This document shows, piece after piece, positions 34,299 through 46,900 of a DNA stretch of 64,000 bases. The stretch covers positions 62,001 through 126,000 of the forward strand of contig JAKUHH010000072.1 of NCBI GenBank assembly GCA_022701365.1. Direction: 5' to 3'. The translations under genes were made by a program, and so were the position numbers. The notes beneath the pieces were generated by a model that saw only the letters and a program-made list of their open reading frames with translations, did not search any database and had not been told where the DNA came from. The first letter of the stretch is position 1. Each line of letters starts with the position of its first letter. This DNA is from Mycocentrospora acerina (lineage: Eukaryota > Ascomycota > Dothideomycetes > Pleosporales).

Positions 34299-35046
34299 GC
34301 ATTCTTCTATGTTGGAGGTGGATGTACCAGCGCAGACGGCAGGTAGTGTACGCGAGGGAGACTCTGCCAGTGCAGCGGGGAAATGAAATTCTGTCGGGAG
34401 GTGAGGCATGGAGGGTTAAAGCGAGAGTCAAGGTAAGAAATCATAACATTAGGAGGTTTGTTCCTTTCTTTTCAAACCACGACGACTCTCATTGCACAAA
34501 GTAATCGTGGAAACCCTTCCTCCTTTTGTAGATGTATATTTGTTTGCCATTGCGTAGTAAAAAGACTTCTCGCTTTGAAAAGATGCACACTGGATCATCA
34601 TGTCAGGTCACAACGTTTGAATTCTTCATATTATCTACAGGTCTTTAGTTTGCTCGGTTTGTTGGGATTATCAGTATTAGGGTCCGCGTGACGACAACTT
34701 GTCTTGGCTTGATGAAGACAGAGTGACTGTACAGTCAACGGCTTCACTTCACTTTCTGTTTACATACTTTGATCTAGGATTTGGTGGTTTCTGGCACTTC
34801 TTTCTCTTTCTTCCTTCAATGATTATTACAAATCTCTGGATGTCTGTAGGTTGGCCCGGCTTTAGCGTTAAACCTTGGATCGCAACCAAATCTGGGATGT
34901 GAATGGAGAGATTTGGACAACTTATGACTCATAACGTTTACTTTTCTCAAGTACAGAGATACCGAGGGTTTTGAATCGCATTCAACTCCATCAACACCTG
35001 ACCGCACACTAATATCCTAGCCAAGCGTGCCATCTGCTCATTCATC
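34299..35046. other. Intergenic
   Basis: About 0.75 kb without a supported gene, containing the promoter of the DUF3669 gene. It may also contain further exons of the preceding unknown gene that I cannot identify. Confidence 0.4.
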
Positions 35047-36018
35047 ATGAGCAATGCTATCAACAACTACCGCTGTATTGGAAAAGGCTTCTGTGGCTCT
35101 GTCTGGGCACTAGAACATGGCGGTACCTACGCCGTCAAACGAGAAGACGGCGGCCCCGGTCGCTCAGTTGAAAATGATTACACCATGCACCAAAAGACAT
35201 TATCAAGCTTCAGTCATCACTCATTCACCTCGCCTATCTTCATCCCCAAGTGTTACACGCTCATGCAATCTGATAATCTTAACTGGTGGCAAGAAAACAG
35301 AACCAAGTTTCCTCCCGACTACTCATCCTGCAGGTCAATCCTCACAGAACGCATCTTCCCAATGCCAAAATCCGTTCAAGATCGCTTAATCGACCTCTAC
35401 TGCCCAGCTGAGCTCATCAATTCCATCAAGAGTAGTCTCCCAGACGAAGACTGTTTGGTGCGTCCATACCTCGGGAGAAGGCGCATCGTCAGGTCCTCCC
35501 ACTTCCGACGATTCTCCCTACGCAACTACCCTTTTCACGTTGACCGGATGGAAGATCTAGGAATCGATGCAGTTCCATACGCCAGGGCGATGGCAGAAGC
35601 TCTCGCGGTCATGCATTGGGGCGCTCGCATCGATGCCGGCGATGTCGAGTATATTCTTGCACCTCCCCGTCAAGCTGATGGTGGGTCAACTGCTGCTTTT
35701 TCTTCAACGGTACTGGAAGACCATTGCCTTTGGGTACTGGATTTCGATTGTTGTCGCTCCATTGCAATGGACGATACGGGCGTTGAGCAAGCTTGCGCTG
35801 CGTTTTTCAGAAACGATCCGTTCTACCCGCGTCCTGGGAGTGCGAATCCACATGATCAACGTTTGTGGGAGACTTTTCGCCAGCACTTTATGGAGGTCAG
35901 CGAGCGGGTGTTTGGTCAGGGTAATCCGGATGTACGGCTTGCTCGCTCGTTGATGGATATGATTGAGGTTCAGGGGAAAAAATTGCAGAAGGAGAAGGAG
36001 ATACTTGCAAGGGATTGA
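35047..36018 (+). CDS. DUF3669 (kinase-fold-like) protein (323 aa, intronless)
   Basis: A fungal DUF3669 protein, often annotated as zinc-finger protein-like. The N-terminus looks like a degenerate kinase glycine loop and Lys strand (CIGKGFCGSVWA at about 9-20, YAVKRE at 28-33). Later come AEALAVMHWGARIDAGDVEYIL (about 186-207), which resembles the catalytic-loop position without the HRD motif, and WVLDFDCCRS (about 232-241) at the DFG-like position. The C-terminal DPFYPRP is characteristic of the family. A role in phosphotransfer is therefore doubtful. The ATG at 35047 directly precedes the conserved start. Confidence 0.8.
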   Translation: MSNAINNYRCIGKGFCGSVWALEHGGTYAVKREDGGPGRSVENDYTMHQKTLSSFSHHSFTSPIFIPKCYTLMQSDNLNWWQENRTKFPPDYSSCRSILTERIFPMPKSVQDRLIDLYCPAELINSIKSSLPDEDCLVRPYLGRRRIVRSSHFRRFSLRNYPFHVDRMEDLGIDAVPYARAMAEALAVMHWGARIDAGDVEYILAPPRQADGGSTAAFSSTVLEDHCLWVLDFDCCRSIAMDDTGVEQACAAFFRNDPFYPRPGSANPHDQRLWETFRQHFMEVSERVFGQGNPDVRLARSLMDMIEVQGKKLQKEKEILARD

Positions 36019-36306
36019 TAGCTAGTAAATATGAAGACTGAGTTGCAAGTAAATGACGGGGAGGGCAATCATTGTTTCTCACTTTAAGAACTGTGTTGAG
36101 ACTATTCTCGTTAATGTGTAGACAGTTAATCTTGGACGTGGAGTTTAGTATTTGAATATGCACTTTCAGTGTTTGATAGTTACTCAATGCTATGGAAATA
36201 CGTTTTTTTATCTCTGAAATAAGCCCCTGTGAAATTCGGCAGTCATACCACTCCAGGAGAAGTAACATTGAGAACCAAGACGGTAGCATCTCACAACGCT
36301 CCAACC

Positions 36307-37032
36307 TTAAGAGACCTCCTTCAACTTGGCTAGTAACTCACTCATGTCGTTTGCGTACAAATCAAACTTTCCAAATACTTCCGTCACCGGATCGTGCTCC
36401 TCAAAGTGCAAATACGCAGTCTTGAACCCCGCCTTCCTCGCTGCAATGAGATCCCACGAATGCGCCGCCACGAACCATCGTTCTCCGTCGCCCTTTTCAC
36501 CCACACCTCGGCTCGTCAAATGGCTATGCGCTCTCTCATACACCTTGATATCTGGCTTTGCGAGCTTCAAATCATCGCAGCTGAGCAAATGGTCCTCATC
36601 CAATTCGATATTGGCATTGTGGTAGTATCCCAGCGACGTCTGCACTCCACCATTGGTAACAGCGTAAACATCCCACCCCGCGTCTCGTAGCCCATCAAAG
36701 CAACTCTTCAGCCCGTCGCGCGGCAACATGGCCTTGAACGCCTTCATAATCTCCTCGAGGTCTTCGTCAGTGACTGCATCAGCGGGGAGATCCACAACGC
36801 GACATGCGCGCCTGAATGTCAGCTTCAAAATCTCCGCAATCGGCTTGTACGACCCCGCGAGGCTGACGTAGGTGAAGTCGCGCTGGGCAGCGTAGAACCA
36901 GCTGAAGAAGAGGGTCTTGGGGTCGACATCCGCGGTGGATAGCTTATTGCCGAGACGCGAGCGGATAGTGGCAATTGGTCGATCAAAGTCAAAGCACGTG
37001 CCAATTACATCGAAAGAGGCGGATTTAGTCAT
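36307..37032 (-). CDS. HAD-family hydrolase, haloacid-dehalogenase type II-like (241 aa)
   Basis: Intronless, starting MTKSASFDVIGTCFDF, where the Asp of FDVIGT is the nucleophile (motif I). Motif II is VTNGG. Motif III/IV positions are KPDIKVYERA and the AHSWDLIAARKAGF segment, as in L-2-haloacid dehalogenases. Fungi commonly have several such enzymes, probably broad phosphatases or dehalogenases of the cytosol. The start is the ATG at 37032; an earlier in-frame codon at 37056 adds eight unconserved residues. The gene lies downstream of tyrosinase on the same strand, with an intergenic gap of about 240 bp. Confidence 0.88.
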   Translation of the reverse strand: MTKSASFDVIGTCFDFDRPIATIRSRLGNKLSTADVDPKTLFFSWFYAAQRDFTYVSLAGSYKPIAEILKLTFRRACRVVDLPADAVTDEDLEEIMKAFKAMLPRDGLKSCFDGLRDAGWDVYAVTNGGVQTSLGYYHNANIELDEDHLLSCDDLKLAKPDIKVYERAHSHLTSRGVGEKGDGERWFVAAHSWDLIAARKAGFKTAYLHFEEHDPVTEVFGKFDLYANDMSELLAKLKEVS

Positions 37033-37274
37033 TGTGAGAGAAGCAGAAAATAGCAAAGAAGATGTTCGCAGATGAATTGATGTCTTGTGATGTGTTGGGG
37101 TTGAGACGGTGCGGCCCCCGTGACGTCAGCGTCGGTGGCTGCGTGCGAGGAGCACCATCTCAACCCGGACTAAGTAAATACACTACTTTTACCACTAATA
37201 AAATATATACATGAATCTAAGAGGCATTAACTACCGATTGGGACCGTAGGAGTGACTAATTATGACAAACGAAA

Positions 37275-38636
37275 CTAGTAGTTGTACTTGTAGCAAAGAG
37301 TCGTCTCGGTGGTGTCAAGGATATCCCTGATGCGCACATCGGGCCTCATTCCGTAGACGTTGATGTTGGTGTCCAACGTCAGCCTGTTGCCGCTAGCATC
37401 AGTGCCATCGACCGTCGTGCGACGGGCGGCGTTGGCGTTTTGCCAGATGCGGAAGTTGCGGTCAATGAAAGCGTGGTGGAGCCAGAAGACGGGATCCGCA
37501 GGAGAAGCGTAGGTGTCTTGCATAACGGATCCGATACCGTTGTGACCGTAGGCGTGAGCACCACGCTCGGCACAGAAAGCCATCTGCGAGTAAGAGCTAG
37601 CCTGGTTGCAACCGTCGACCATGGCCTGGTTAGTGTTGGCTGTTGTTTGGCTGTTACCGTTGCGGGCAAGGCAATGGCGAGTGTTGCCAGAGCCAGGTCC
37701 AACGTTGATGGCGAGGTTGGCAAATTGCTGGGTAGGAGGTTAGTGATTATTTCGACCATGCTGGGAGACAAGACTTACTCCATTCGTTACGCACTGACCG
37801 CCAATGTCCACGGAGCCAAAGTTGTCGGATGAGAAGACGGATGATTGCGCAAATCGGCCGGCATACCTCGTCTCGTCGAACCAGGGCAGCTCACGGTTGA
37901 AGCCGCACTCACTGCGCAAGATCTGCTCAAACGTCCACAGGTAGTACCTGTGCCAGAGAAGGAACTTGTGGTTGCCGTGCACGTTGGGAGTCAGAGTCTG
38001 ATGAAGGGCAACGAGGTCCTCGTATCGGCTCCTCGACTGCCCGAACTGGCCAGACGGAGACCTGGTCATGAGACACCTGAGGGCATCTGTGAAAGCTCGA
38101 CGATCGCTGGTAGAGTACGAATCCCATTCCCGACGGATGCGAGGGTTAGCGCACTGTGCCCTAGGGACCAGGGTATGCTCAGAAACGTCTGTTTCATTGT
38201 CCAAGAACACCTCGACGACTGCGGGCTCAGCTACTGGCTGAGCTTTTGGCTGTCTTCGGCCGCGACGTCCGATAAGGTTGGCGATGCCGGCAACTTTGGA
38301 GAGTCCAGGAACCTCACTGACTGGCTTGCCTTGAAGAACGTCATCAATTGTTTTTCCGACAAAGTTGAGCAGTTCATTCAAAGAAAGCGGTTGGGCGAAT
38401 TTCGGAGTATTATAAGACTCTACGGGCAACTTGGGAGCCGCAGTGAAGATAGCGGCGGAACCCGTAGACGCAGCCGCGGACGAAGTCGCTGTAGACGACA
38501 ATCTGGGTGCCACGGTGGATGAAGAGGAAGAAGAAGAAGAAGAAGAAGATGCCTTAGGCACGACCTGGGGGAAAGCAGACGCAAAGCTGCCTGCGGAAGC
38601 CGCCAGCAAAGCGGTCGTAGCGAAGGAGTAACGCAT
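37275..38636 (-). CDS. Secreted tyrosinase / catechol-oxidase-type type-3 copper protein (436 aa)
   Basis: Exons 38636-37779 and 37727-37275 (51-bp intron, GTAAGT..CCCAG). It oxidises phenols with a dicopper centre. A signal peptide is likely at 1-21 (MRYSFATTALLAASAGSFAS). A poly-Ser tract (30-40) follows, encoded by a TCT/TTC microsatellite (about 38520-38549), then a linker or propeptide of about 130 residues. Copper site A: His212, His220 and His229 (VHGNHKFLLWHRYYLW). Copper site B: His344 and His348 (AHAYGHNGIG) and the HH of WLHHAFIDR at 370-371. The SPADPVFWLHH motif is typical. The C-terminus ends soon after (TTLCYKYNY), so this is a short, secreted fungal type, not the larger melanin tyrosinase. 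The TTLCYKY end may hold a structural motif. Confidence 0.92.
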
Positions 38637-39865
38637 GTTGTAGGAGCGAGTGTGAGGCCCGAGAAATACTTCAAACGGATATTATTGAAGCGTAACAAGA
38701 TGGGTTGAAACGAATGTCAGCAAAAAGGCGCTGCTAGATCTTCTTCGTGCGGATACTTTTTTCTTATATGTGCCACCAGGGGCCTTTCTAGGAATTCTGC
38801 ATTGGGCAAGATGGCGAGTTATAATTATGTGCTAACACGAGGCGTCATTCTAGCTCCGCCGCCTGATCTTCAATACGAGCGAGATTAGGCTTAGATCCAC
38901 CGCCATCTTCACAACAACGATGTCAGCTCGTCGCACCAATTGTAGGGCGTGTATTTTGCGAGCCAAACTGGTACGGAGCGCGGTTTGTTTTTTCGACCTC
39001 CATGACGAACCTCAAGCTCCACGGCAAAAAAAACCAGACAGAGTTTGCAAACCCAACAGAGTCGTGAAAAAAGTGGTACTGACCCATAGGAATCAAGGAT
39101 TCATTTCGATACATGACCGAACTTCCGAAATTGTCGAGGTTGATCCTGATCTTCAGGTTCGTGTCTAATTATAGGCTGTGATAGCTGTGCTGTTCAGGGG
39201 TTAGCACGCCAAAGTCGCGCGACCTGAACAACATCCGCAAGACTATCAGCTCGCTATCGGCCGACGAACAGCTCCACCCGGCAAGAATGACTCTGCAGCC
39301 CCCGTCGGCTCGCGTGTCATCATTCAATATTGAACCTTGCACATGATCGGCGTTGTCATCGTATTGAATGCATTGTTTTGACACCGTGTAAACATCGGGA
39401 TTGGCCAGTCCCCGGATATAGGGCTACATAAAACGGTTCACCGGTACGAGGTACGTTCAGCCACGTTCAACTCTGGTAACAAAGTGACAAGGCGCTGGAT
39501 TGGTTTGTGCTACCAAAACAGGCACATCCTTGCCTAACACTTGCGGTACTGGTTTAATCGGTTCAGTGACGTTGGTAGCTCCAGCCGACTACCCGCTACC
39601 TAGGCCATGCGTATAGTCTTGATTTTTTTTAAATCGCTAGAGCAAGAAGCGTGCTGAATGTTGATTATTGATCGTGTGCATACCATTGACGTGGGCACGT
39701 GGGGCGCTCAAGGTCTCATACCGAGGTTTGCAAGGCGGGGCAAATCTGCAGCAACGTCAGCAGCCTCGCGACTTGGGATTTTGAACTCATTGTCGTCAAC
39801 ATCAGTCTCATTCTCTCTACTCTTCACTTCTGTTTGCTTGTGCTCGACACAAGCCATCTCTGTAC
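38637..39865. promoter_or_regulatory. Divergent region between tyrosinase and paraoxonase-like gene
   Basis: About 1.2 kb that must hold both promoters. A short plus frame at 38920-39168 and a minus frame at 39169-39384 have no motif or codon pattern and I do not accept them. Confidence 0.5.
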
Positions 39866-41381
39866 ATGCCGAGCATCGGCACCACCGTATACTATGCGCT
39901 GGTCGTGGCGTGGGGCGCCTCGTTCTACCAGTTCATGCTGAAGGACCTCTTTGCCACCACATATGGATTTGGACGAGTCATTCAGAGTATTGACGAGTTT
40001 CCTTATTCTTGCCGGCGCCTTGAACATGAGCGTCTAGAAGGATGCGAGGATCTGTGGCTTGACAATGAAGCGCGAGTACTCTACGCTGCGTGTGCGGGGA
40101 CGGAAAGTCGGCTAGCGTGGACCCCCTCGTAAGTCAACTGACGGCGATGGTCATGTTACCATACTTTTTTTCTGAAAGCCGGTATGAGATAGGGTTCGTG
40201 GCTGACATGTACCAGGCTTAATCATCTAGATGCTTTTGGACGAAGACCTCGTGGTTCAGACTTGATCGCTCTCAATATTGATGAGCCAGGGTCTGATGGT
40301 TTCTTTGGATTGCGAGCTATCAGTCCAGTTGGCTATGTGGGAGCACAGGGCGACGATGCTCTTGACCTTCATGGAATCGACGCTGAGATAGTCGATGATG
40401 AAACTTTACACTTTTACCTTGTAAACCATCGGCCTCCAGTTAACGCAAAGGGCAAACTGGTTGATGCACAACAACTAGGGGCCAACTCCACCATTGAAAT
40501 TTTTGAGCTGAAGAGAGGCTACGCCACCATGCGACATCTTCGGACAGTAGCATCGCCTGAAATCAGGACACCCAACCGCGTCGCTGCTGTTGGTGGTGGG
40601 GCATTCCTGGTCACAAACGACGCTTCTGTCAAGACTGGACCTGTAGGCTACTGCAATCTACTGCCAGCTCTGCAAATATTGACTTCATGCAGCGCAAAAT
40701 GTTCGATCCCTTGATCGGCGGTGGCAATGTAGCCTACTGCACGAGCGAAGGAAATTGCCACGCTGCTTACGATGGAGACGAGCCAGATGAAGAACCATTT
40801 CAGCCGCTCGCAAGCAACTTGTGGACGTACCAGGGTCTCCTTGAGCTCGCCATCCGCTATGTCCCCAAACTCAAGCTTAAAATCCCGAATGGACTTACTA
40901 AAGGCGCTGATGGTCTCATATATGTGCCTAGTAGTGTCGACGGCAACGTACGCGTTTTTGGCGTACGAGCCGATAAAACCTTGCAACTTCTGGACACCAT
41001 CTCAGTTGGCATGCCTATGGACAACATTTCTCCTGACGCTAATGGTAACATCTACGTTGCAGCTTTTCCAGACACCCGGCAAGTATATAAACACTTTGGG
41101 GATCCGAGAAAAATAGATACGCCTGCATCTGTCTTCAGGATCAGGAAATTGGTACATGACGCGCAAGGCAAGGTGAATGTGCGCTACGTTGTAGACAAGG
41201 TGCTCGAAGATGGAGACTCAAAGGTACTAAGCGGCGCTACGGTTGTAACGCATGATGCAAAGACAGGCAGGTTGTTTCTAGGGGGTAAATATCCACTTCA
41301 GTCATGGCTTGAATCGAGCATGAAGCTGACGTTGCTACAGCTGTTATGAGTCCGTACCTTGTCGTCTGCGAACCGAAGTAG
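39866..41381 (+). CDS. Serum-paraoxonase/arylesterase-like beta-propeller protein (440 aa)
   Basis: Exons 39866-40128, 40216-40642, 40693-41284 and 41341-41381 (introns 87, 50 and 56 bp). Paraoxonase/SMP-30-type calcium-dependent lactonase or esterase family. An N-terminal anchor helix (TTVYYALVVAWGASFY) suggests a membrane-tethered or secretory protein. Core blades follow: CEDLWLDNEARVLYAAC, DLHGIDAEIVDDETLHFYLVNH (the region that carries calcium ligands in PON1), GAFLVTNDAS, IGGGNVAYC, and GLTKGADGLIYVPSSVDG with MPMDNISPDANGNIYVAAF, all family hallmarks. The last exon gives only AVMSPYLVVCEPK; without it a retained-intron reading ends too early. Substrate unknown. Confidence 0.88.
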
Positions 41382-43981
41382 TGCCTGAGGTGTAGGTAAG
41401 GCTGAGCTTGCGGAGAGATCTGCGGAGATGCGTCACGGCTACATCCGAGGCTCGCGCGCCGCGCAAGCAAGCCGACGCACGGTCAGTGTTTCTTTTCATT
41501 GCCGTTGCGCTTCAATGCTTCTCTCGTATACGGGTATCTGCGAACTACTCATTTAGTTCATCGCGTCTACTTGGAGAAGTATGTATAGATCTCTTGTACA
41601 TACAGTTACACTCTGACACCTGAGTAATCGGGTAAGGTGCTCGTTTCGCGATAGTCCCAATCGACTACTTAGTAGATAATCCAGGTTGTTGAATAACCAA
41701 ATGTATTAAAAAATTCTCAGATCTCGTAAACATCTCGGACTGTAAATGATCAATGCCAATGTCCGTATCTGTCGCCCGAGAACTCCAGATTCAGGAAAGC
41801 AACAAAACAATCCAAAGTTGGAGACTTCCTTCATTGAACGCGCGTAAACGAATTGTTGATTACGTGCTACAACAACAAAACGGCTAGGCTAGGAATATGT
41901 CCACGCAATCCTAATTTTAAGAAGAATCGCTATGCATGTCGCTAGATGATAATGTAAAGGCTGCCATTCAGCCTCTAGATATTAGTGATGCCCTTTAGCG
42001 AGGAAAGGCCCCCCTAGTCTGCCACGCTCAATCTCCACATACAAGGTTAGCAAACTCTACTGTCTTGCTATTTCCCATATGGACAAGGAGCTGGTCTCAT
42101 TGCAGGTTAATTTCACTTTAACATTTTCCCCTTATCTTCTTTGGATTTTAGATATTCATGTTACGAGTAATGATTCAAGATCATGTTTCGTCAACTTATT
42201 ACGCTTGAAAACGCTGGTCCAAGTCGTCGTCATGCCCTTGAAAGAAAGTAGAACGACATGATTCAACAGTACTTTGATTGTCGACCCAAGACAAATTTAC
42301 ACGAATCGCACTTGCGAGCTTCGATCTTTTCTTCGGAGCTTCTCAACGGAGAGGGAGATATATCCGGAAGGCAATAATCGCCTCCCATGATACGGATTCA
42401 ACTTCATCCTTTTGGAACTCCAAGCATACGAAGTTCAATTGTTACACAAGAAAATGATGCGCAGATCTAAAATACCAAGAAGGCAATCTTCGGGAAGTGT
42501 TGATCCCAATCCCGGTACTTCAAAAAAAAGCATATATATCTTGATCATGACTTTTTGTTGACGAAAGAAGAGGGAGCACGCAGCAACCATGGTTCCTGAG
42601 TTCAAAAGCTCAAGCTCGTCGTTTCCAGAGCCGTCAACATACGCGATGGTAGAATCTGATTAGGTTTCTTAGGCCTCGAGCACAAACTATAGGTGTTACT
42701 TGGGGAACTTTTGCTGTAAAACTACGTTCAGGATTCTGTTGAATTGTGATCTTGCTCTATTCGCTTGTGTACGTCGGTAGGTGTATTTGAGATTTTCAAA
42801 GCGCAATTTCATTGCCTGTGGGCTCTCTCCTTCCTACCATCCAGGGAAGAACAAAAGCACATCACCTAGTCATGGGTTCGTCTTGAGGAACTAGGGAAAT
42901 AGACTGCCCAAATTTGTCCCAGAATTGTAACTTGAAGAGTTGATCATGCTTTCCATATTGTTTTTCCAGGTGCCAAAATCGATATCAAACCCGATCACGA
43001 ACCAAGTAAAAGCAACAAAAGAAATTAAAGAGGTATTGAAACCTTTTCCCAAGCTAAGTCAGAGTATGAGCAAGTACTGCCGTTTTGTTCAGTATAACTT
43101 CCAGAGCGAAAGGTGTGTTACTGCTTCCAGGTTTATTCCGCTCTATTTATTTGGAGACTGAGAGTAACGGCAAACATGACTACTTTCGCACATGTGTTGC
43201 GAACCTCCGAAAGTGAAAACTTTCTATAAATTCCGCTTATCAATCTTCTCAAAATACGAACGAATTAATCAGTCTATTTTAGGCACCGGACTAAGACACA
43301 ACCACGACAACGCGGTGCGTTATTTTTTTTGGAAAGGGAAAAAAATGCAGCACAATGAAGCCCTATACTAAGCGGTTTAATAGTGAAGGACAATCCCCAA
43401 CCCCCGCCTGAGGGATTGCCAGGGGTAGGAAAGGATATTCAGTTTTCTTTCGCCAACTTCGATTTCAGGAGGCCAGTAAACCAGAGTCGTACATGCATAC
43501 ATGCGTATCGAAACTCAAACTGCAAAAGCAGGGATACAAATGCTGCTGTTCGAGTTGGAAGCAAAGAAAGGAAGACCATTAGTTCATGTTCCTTCTCGCA
43601 GCTTACTTGTTGAAATGAAGAGAGGTATTGGTCTGTATCTCGGAAAATCGGGACACCGGCCCACTGCTTTCAAGTCAATGAAGTTCCGAAGAAACTGGGA
43701 TTTTCGTAAATATAGCTGAATTTGCGGTTGCGTATGCGGATAAAGCGTGAGAGAAGTGTTTCAAGAAGGTCTGAGAACGAGTTTACACGACTCTTTTTCT
43801 TCAGCTTCGAAAAACATGTCGGTCCGATTCAAGTAAGGTGAACAAAAACATTGTCGGATGCGAACAAATATAAGGTGAGCAACAATGATGAACGAGTTAA
43901 AAGCCCCATACCGGAATTCAAAGCAAAATCAGTAAATAATTAATGTCATCAAGTTACCATATAACTACAATTTCCATCCCT
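41382..43981. other. Long gene-poor, AT-rich stretch
   Basis: About 2.6 kb without a supported gene. Small frames (41408-41623, 42079-42261, 42940-43161, 43501-43719) have no motif and no splice continuity. Runs of A and T and several partly palindromic words are present, but no terminal repeat pair or target duplication that I can see. Confidence 0.45.
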
Positions 43982-46900
43982 CTATCGACTTCCACTTCTC
44001 TCCGTCTCGTTCTTGCCTCCCTCAATCGGTCTCGAAAAACTTCGCTCAACCTTCAATGGCGGAAACAAGTCCTCCGTTGTGACATCCTTAGTCTTTGGCA
44101 TTGACGTCCCAGGCACTCGCCTCGGATTCTCGAACTCGCTCTCGTTACTTTCTACTGTGAAACCCTTTACCCCACCCTCATCCTCGTACCCTCGACTCTC
44201 GAACATGCTGTCCATGACTAGATCGCTGCTCGGGCGCCCCTGTCCTGTGCGCAGTTCTGCGCTGGAGGATTTGGTAGCAGAAGTTGCACCATAGTTTGTT
44301 GGCGTGCCGGCGTAGGTTACGGGAATGTTGTAGAACATCTCGTTCGGCTTGAGACTGTCGGTTGAGTAGCGGCGGGCTCTTTCGTTGGGTTGTTGGCGCA
44401 GGTCGCCTATTTTGTTCTCATCCGCGAAAGGATTATCCTCGCGCATACTTCGTGGCGACTTAATACGGTCTCCTCTTGGGCTACTAGAATAAATCTTCCG
44501 CTCCTGTTGAAGTAGAGGGGTACGGGGATCATCGAAATCTAATGGTGCAGGTACATTCTTCCGGTTAAAGATCGTTTCAACCGTCACGTTACCTGATTTC
44601 TCACCGCCGCCCGTCTCAAGACTGAGCTTCTGGGCTGCAATCTCCCTCTTGGCAATATGTTGCTCCAGCCACTGCCGGATACCGACAAGTCCTGTCGCAG
44701 TGATCTGTAGCATGAGCAGGATCGATGTCGCCATTGCAATAAGAGGTGAGGTCAGCACTGCGTCAACAACACAAATGGAAATTGCCCGAAGTTCAGTGAA
44801 GCCGTTCGTCGTTTCGACTTGCCCCAACACCAGCAGAATCTGGAGGAGCAAACCACTAGCCAGGTAGATACGCTGATTTGTCTTGACGAGCGCGAAACCT
44901 TTTATACCAACGAATGCTGACGGCAGGGGATGTGGAACTTCCGTGCGCAGGCGAACGACTGTTAGGAAAAAAGTAGGAAGAACGAGAATAAGGGCGATCA
45001 GTCCAAAAATCTGCTTTGGTTAGGGGTTTGAGATTTTCAATTCGATGACTGATACGTACTGCGTGTGCAGACCTGAAGTGCACTGCGTTGCCCAGGCCAG
45101 CCATACCGAGGATAATACCGGGTACAGCTGTGATGAAGAAGATGACTAAGAACCACATTCGGATCCTCCTATTCTTTGCCTCGTTGAGAGGATGTCCTGC
45201 AATGACAGAAAATCGCCACGCGACTCCGAATATCAGATACAGAGGCAAAAATATAAGAAATCCAACCGAAACGAGAAGGACTAAAAAACGTAATATCAGT
45301 AACAATCAACACAGCTCTAGATTAGAATGACTTACTATGTAGAGCAGTCAGTATTCCGAAAGGAACGATTGCTAACCCATTGATAGAGGCAGTCCCCTCT
45401 CTCAGGACAATAGTATATCGATTGCCCTCTGAAGTGACCGTGACTGGTCCGGTGGGCAGCATGGCCAGCACTCGTGGGTCGAGTGGTGTATTCATACCCT
45501 TTGCAAGGTCCTTAATACTGATCTTCACTTTACCGCTGTTTAATACACCCAGGCCAACGGATGCGATACCACCAATTCCAGAGCAAGTCAGCGTATCGAT
45601 GGCCATTTGACCACCCATAGATACTGTACCCTCATCGATAGCTAAAGGAACCGATTCATTCCCCTGATCTTTGCTTTGACGGGTGGCGATGGTGCGGTGA
45701 GAGACTACAAAACATCAGTAAGATAGATCAAGCCCATCAACTGCTCAAGGTCTTACCCACACCGAATCTATCGGCTCCAACATCAAGGTCCCTTTTACGG
45801 TTCTGTTTTGGTAGGAGATTGAAGTCTTTAGTAATGTTACGCAAGACCTGAGCTATGAGGATCGTTCCTTCTCCAGTAAGACCTCGTGCGAAGGTAACAG
45901 CGGTACCGTTGATTGAATCGTCGAATGACGGCATGCCCAGCATGGGTACATTCATCATAGCATCTTTTGGAATATCACCACTGATGAGGTTCTTAATACC
46001 ACCGACAGAAGACATCCCACTTAGCACTCCCTCGACGGTACCACGAGCGAAGCCCTCTGCAGCTTTTGCAAATTGAACGTTTTTCAACAACGTGGGTTGG
46101 TTGTTTTTCAATGCCTCCATCAACTTGGGAAGTGCAGTGCTGTTGGCGAGAAAGTTTGCGACCAGATTTTGAGTGAACCCCTCAGCAGCGTTGGCGGTAC
46201 TTATCTCGTCTGCACTGAATTTACCGTTCATACCTCCAGCGATGGTTGGAGCCGTGTCAAGAGCCGTGAAACTGAGACCAATTGATGCTCCCATACCAAT
46301 ACCCGCGCCAGCACCAGCAGCCAGTGCTGGAATCATAGCTTGGATATTAGCCATACCAACAATACCCATCATCCCGTTGCCTCCGGTGAGGTTCAATCCG
46401 GCCATGATCTTTGTGAAGTCAGCTCCGGTGAGGAGGGACTCACTCAGTCCTTCTGTGAACATATTAACAGTTTTCGGAAGATCAATCATCTGCATCATCG
46501 TTGGTGTAGTTAATTGGGTATTGTCCTGTCGTTTCTGCATCTTTGGTGTTGTGGTCGTCGAACCTCCAAAACCAAGACCCTTCTTCACTCCTTCTCCTAA
46601 GCCTGTACCAGCAGCGGCGGCGAGTTGTGGCAACATACTTGCAAGCATGCCACCTCCTACTCCCGCACCAGCCGTCATGACTTTGTTGACTATTGCTTGG
46701 ACATCAATGTTCGAAGCAATCGGATCCGTCACTCCAAAGCCTAGATTTCCCGCAATGGCCTCAACTGACGAGGCATTTGATGGCACGAATTGCTTATCTG
46801 TCAAGTTGAGACCAGAAGAGATACCATTGCCAATTCCGGTTGCCAAGGCGAAGGCTGCTGAACCGATGGGGAGATTTGCGAGCCCCATCCCACCTCCACC

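Noticed and set aside
33817..34386. 189-codon plus frame in the unknown gene
   Set aside because: It reads as Arg/Gln-rich noise; another frame of the same DNA gives protein-like sequence with matching splice sites.
38920..39168. 82-codon basic plus frame
   Set aside because: No homology-like motif, short, and placed in the tyrosinase promoter.
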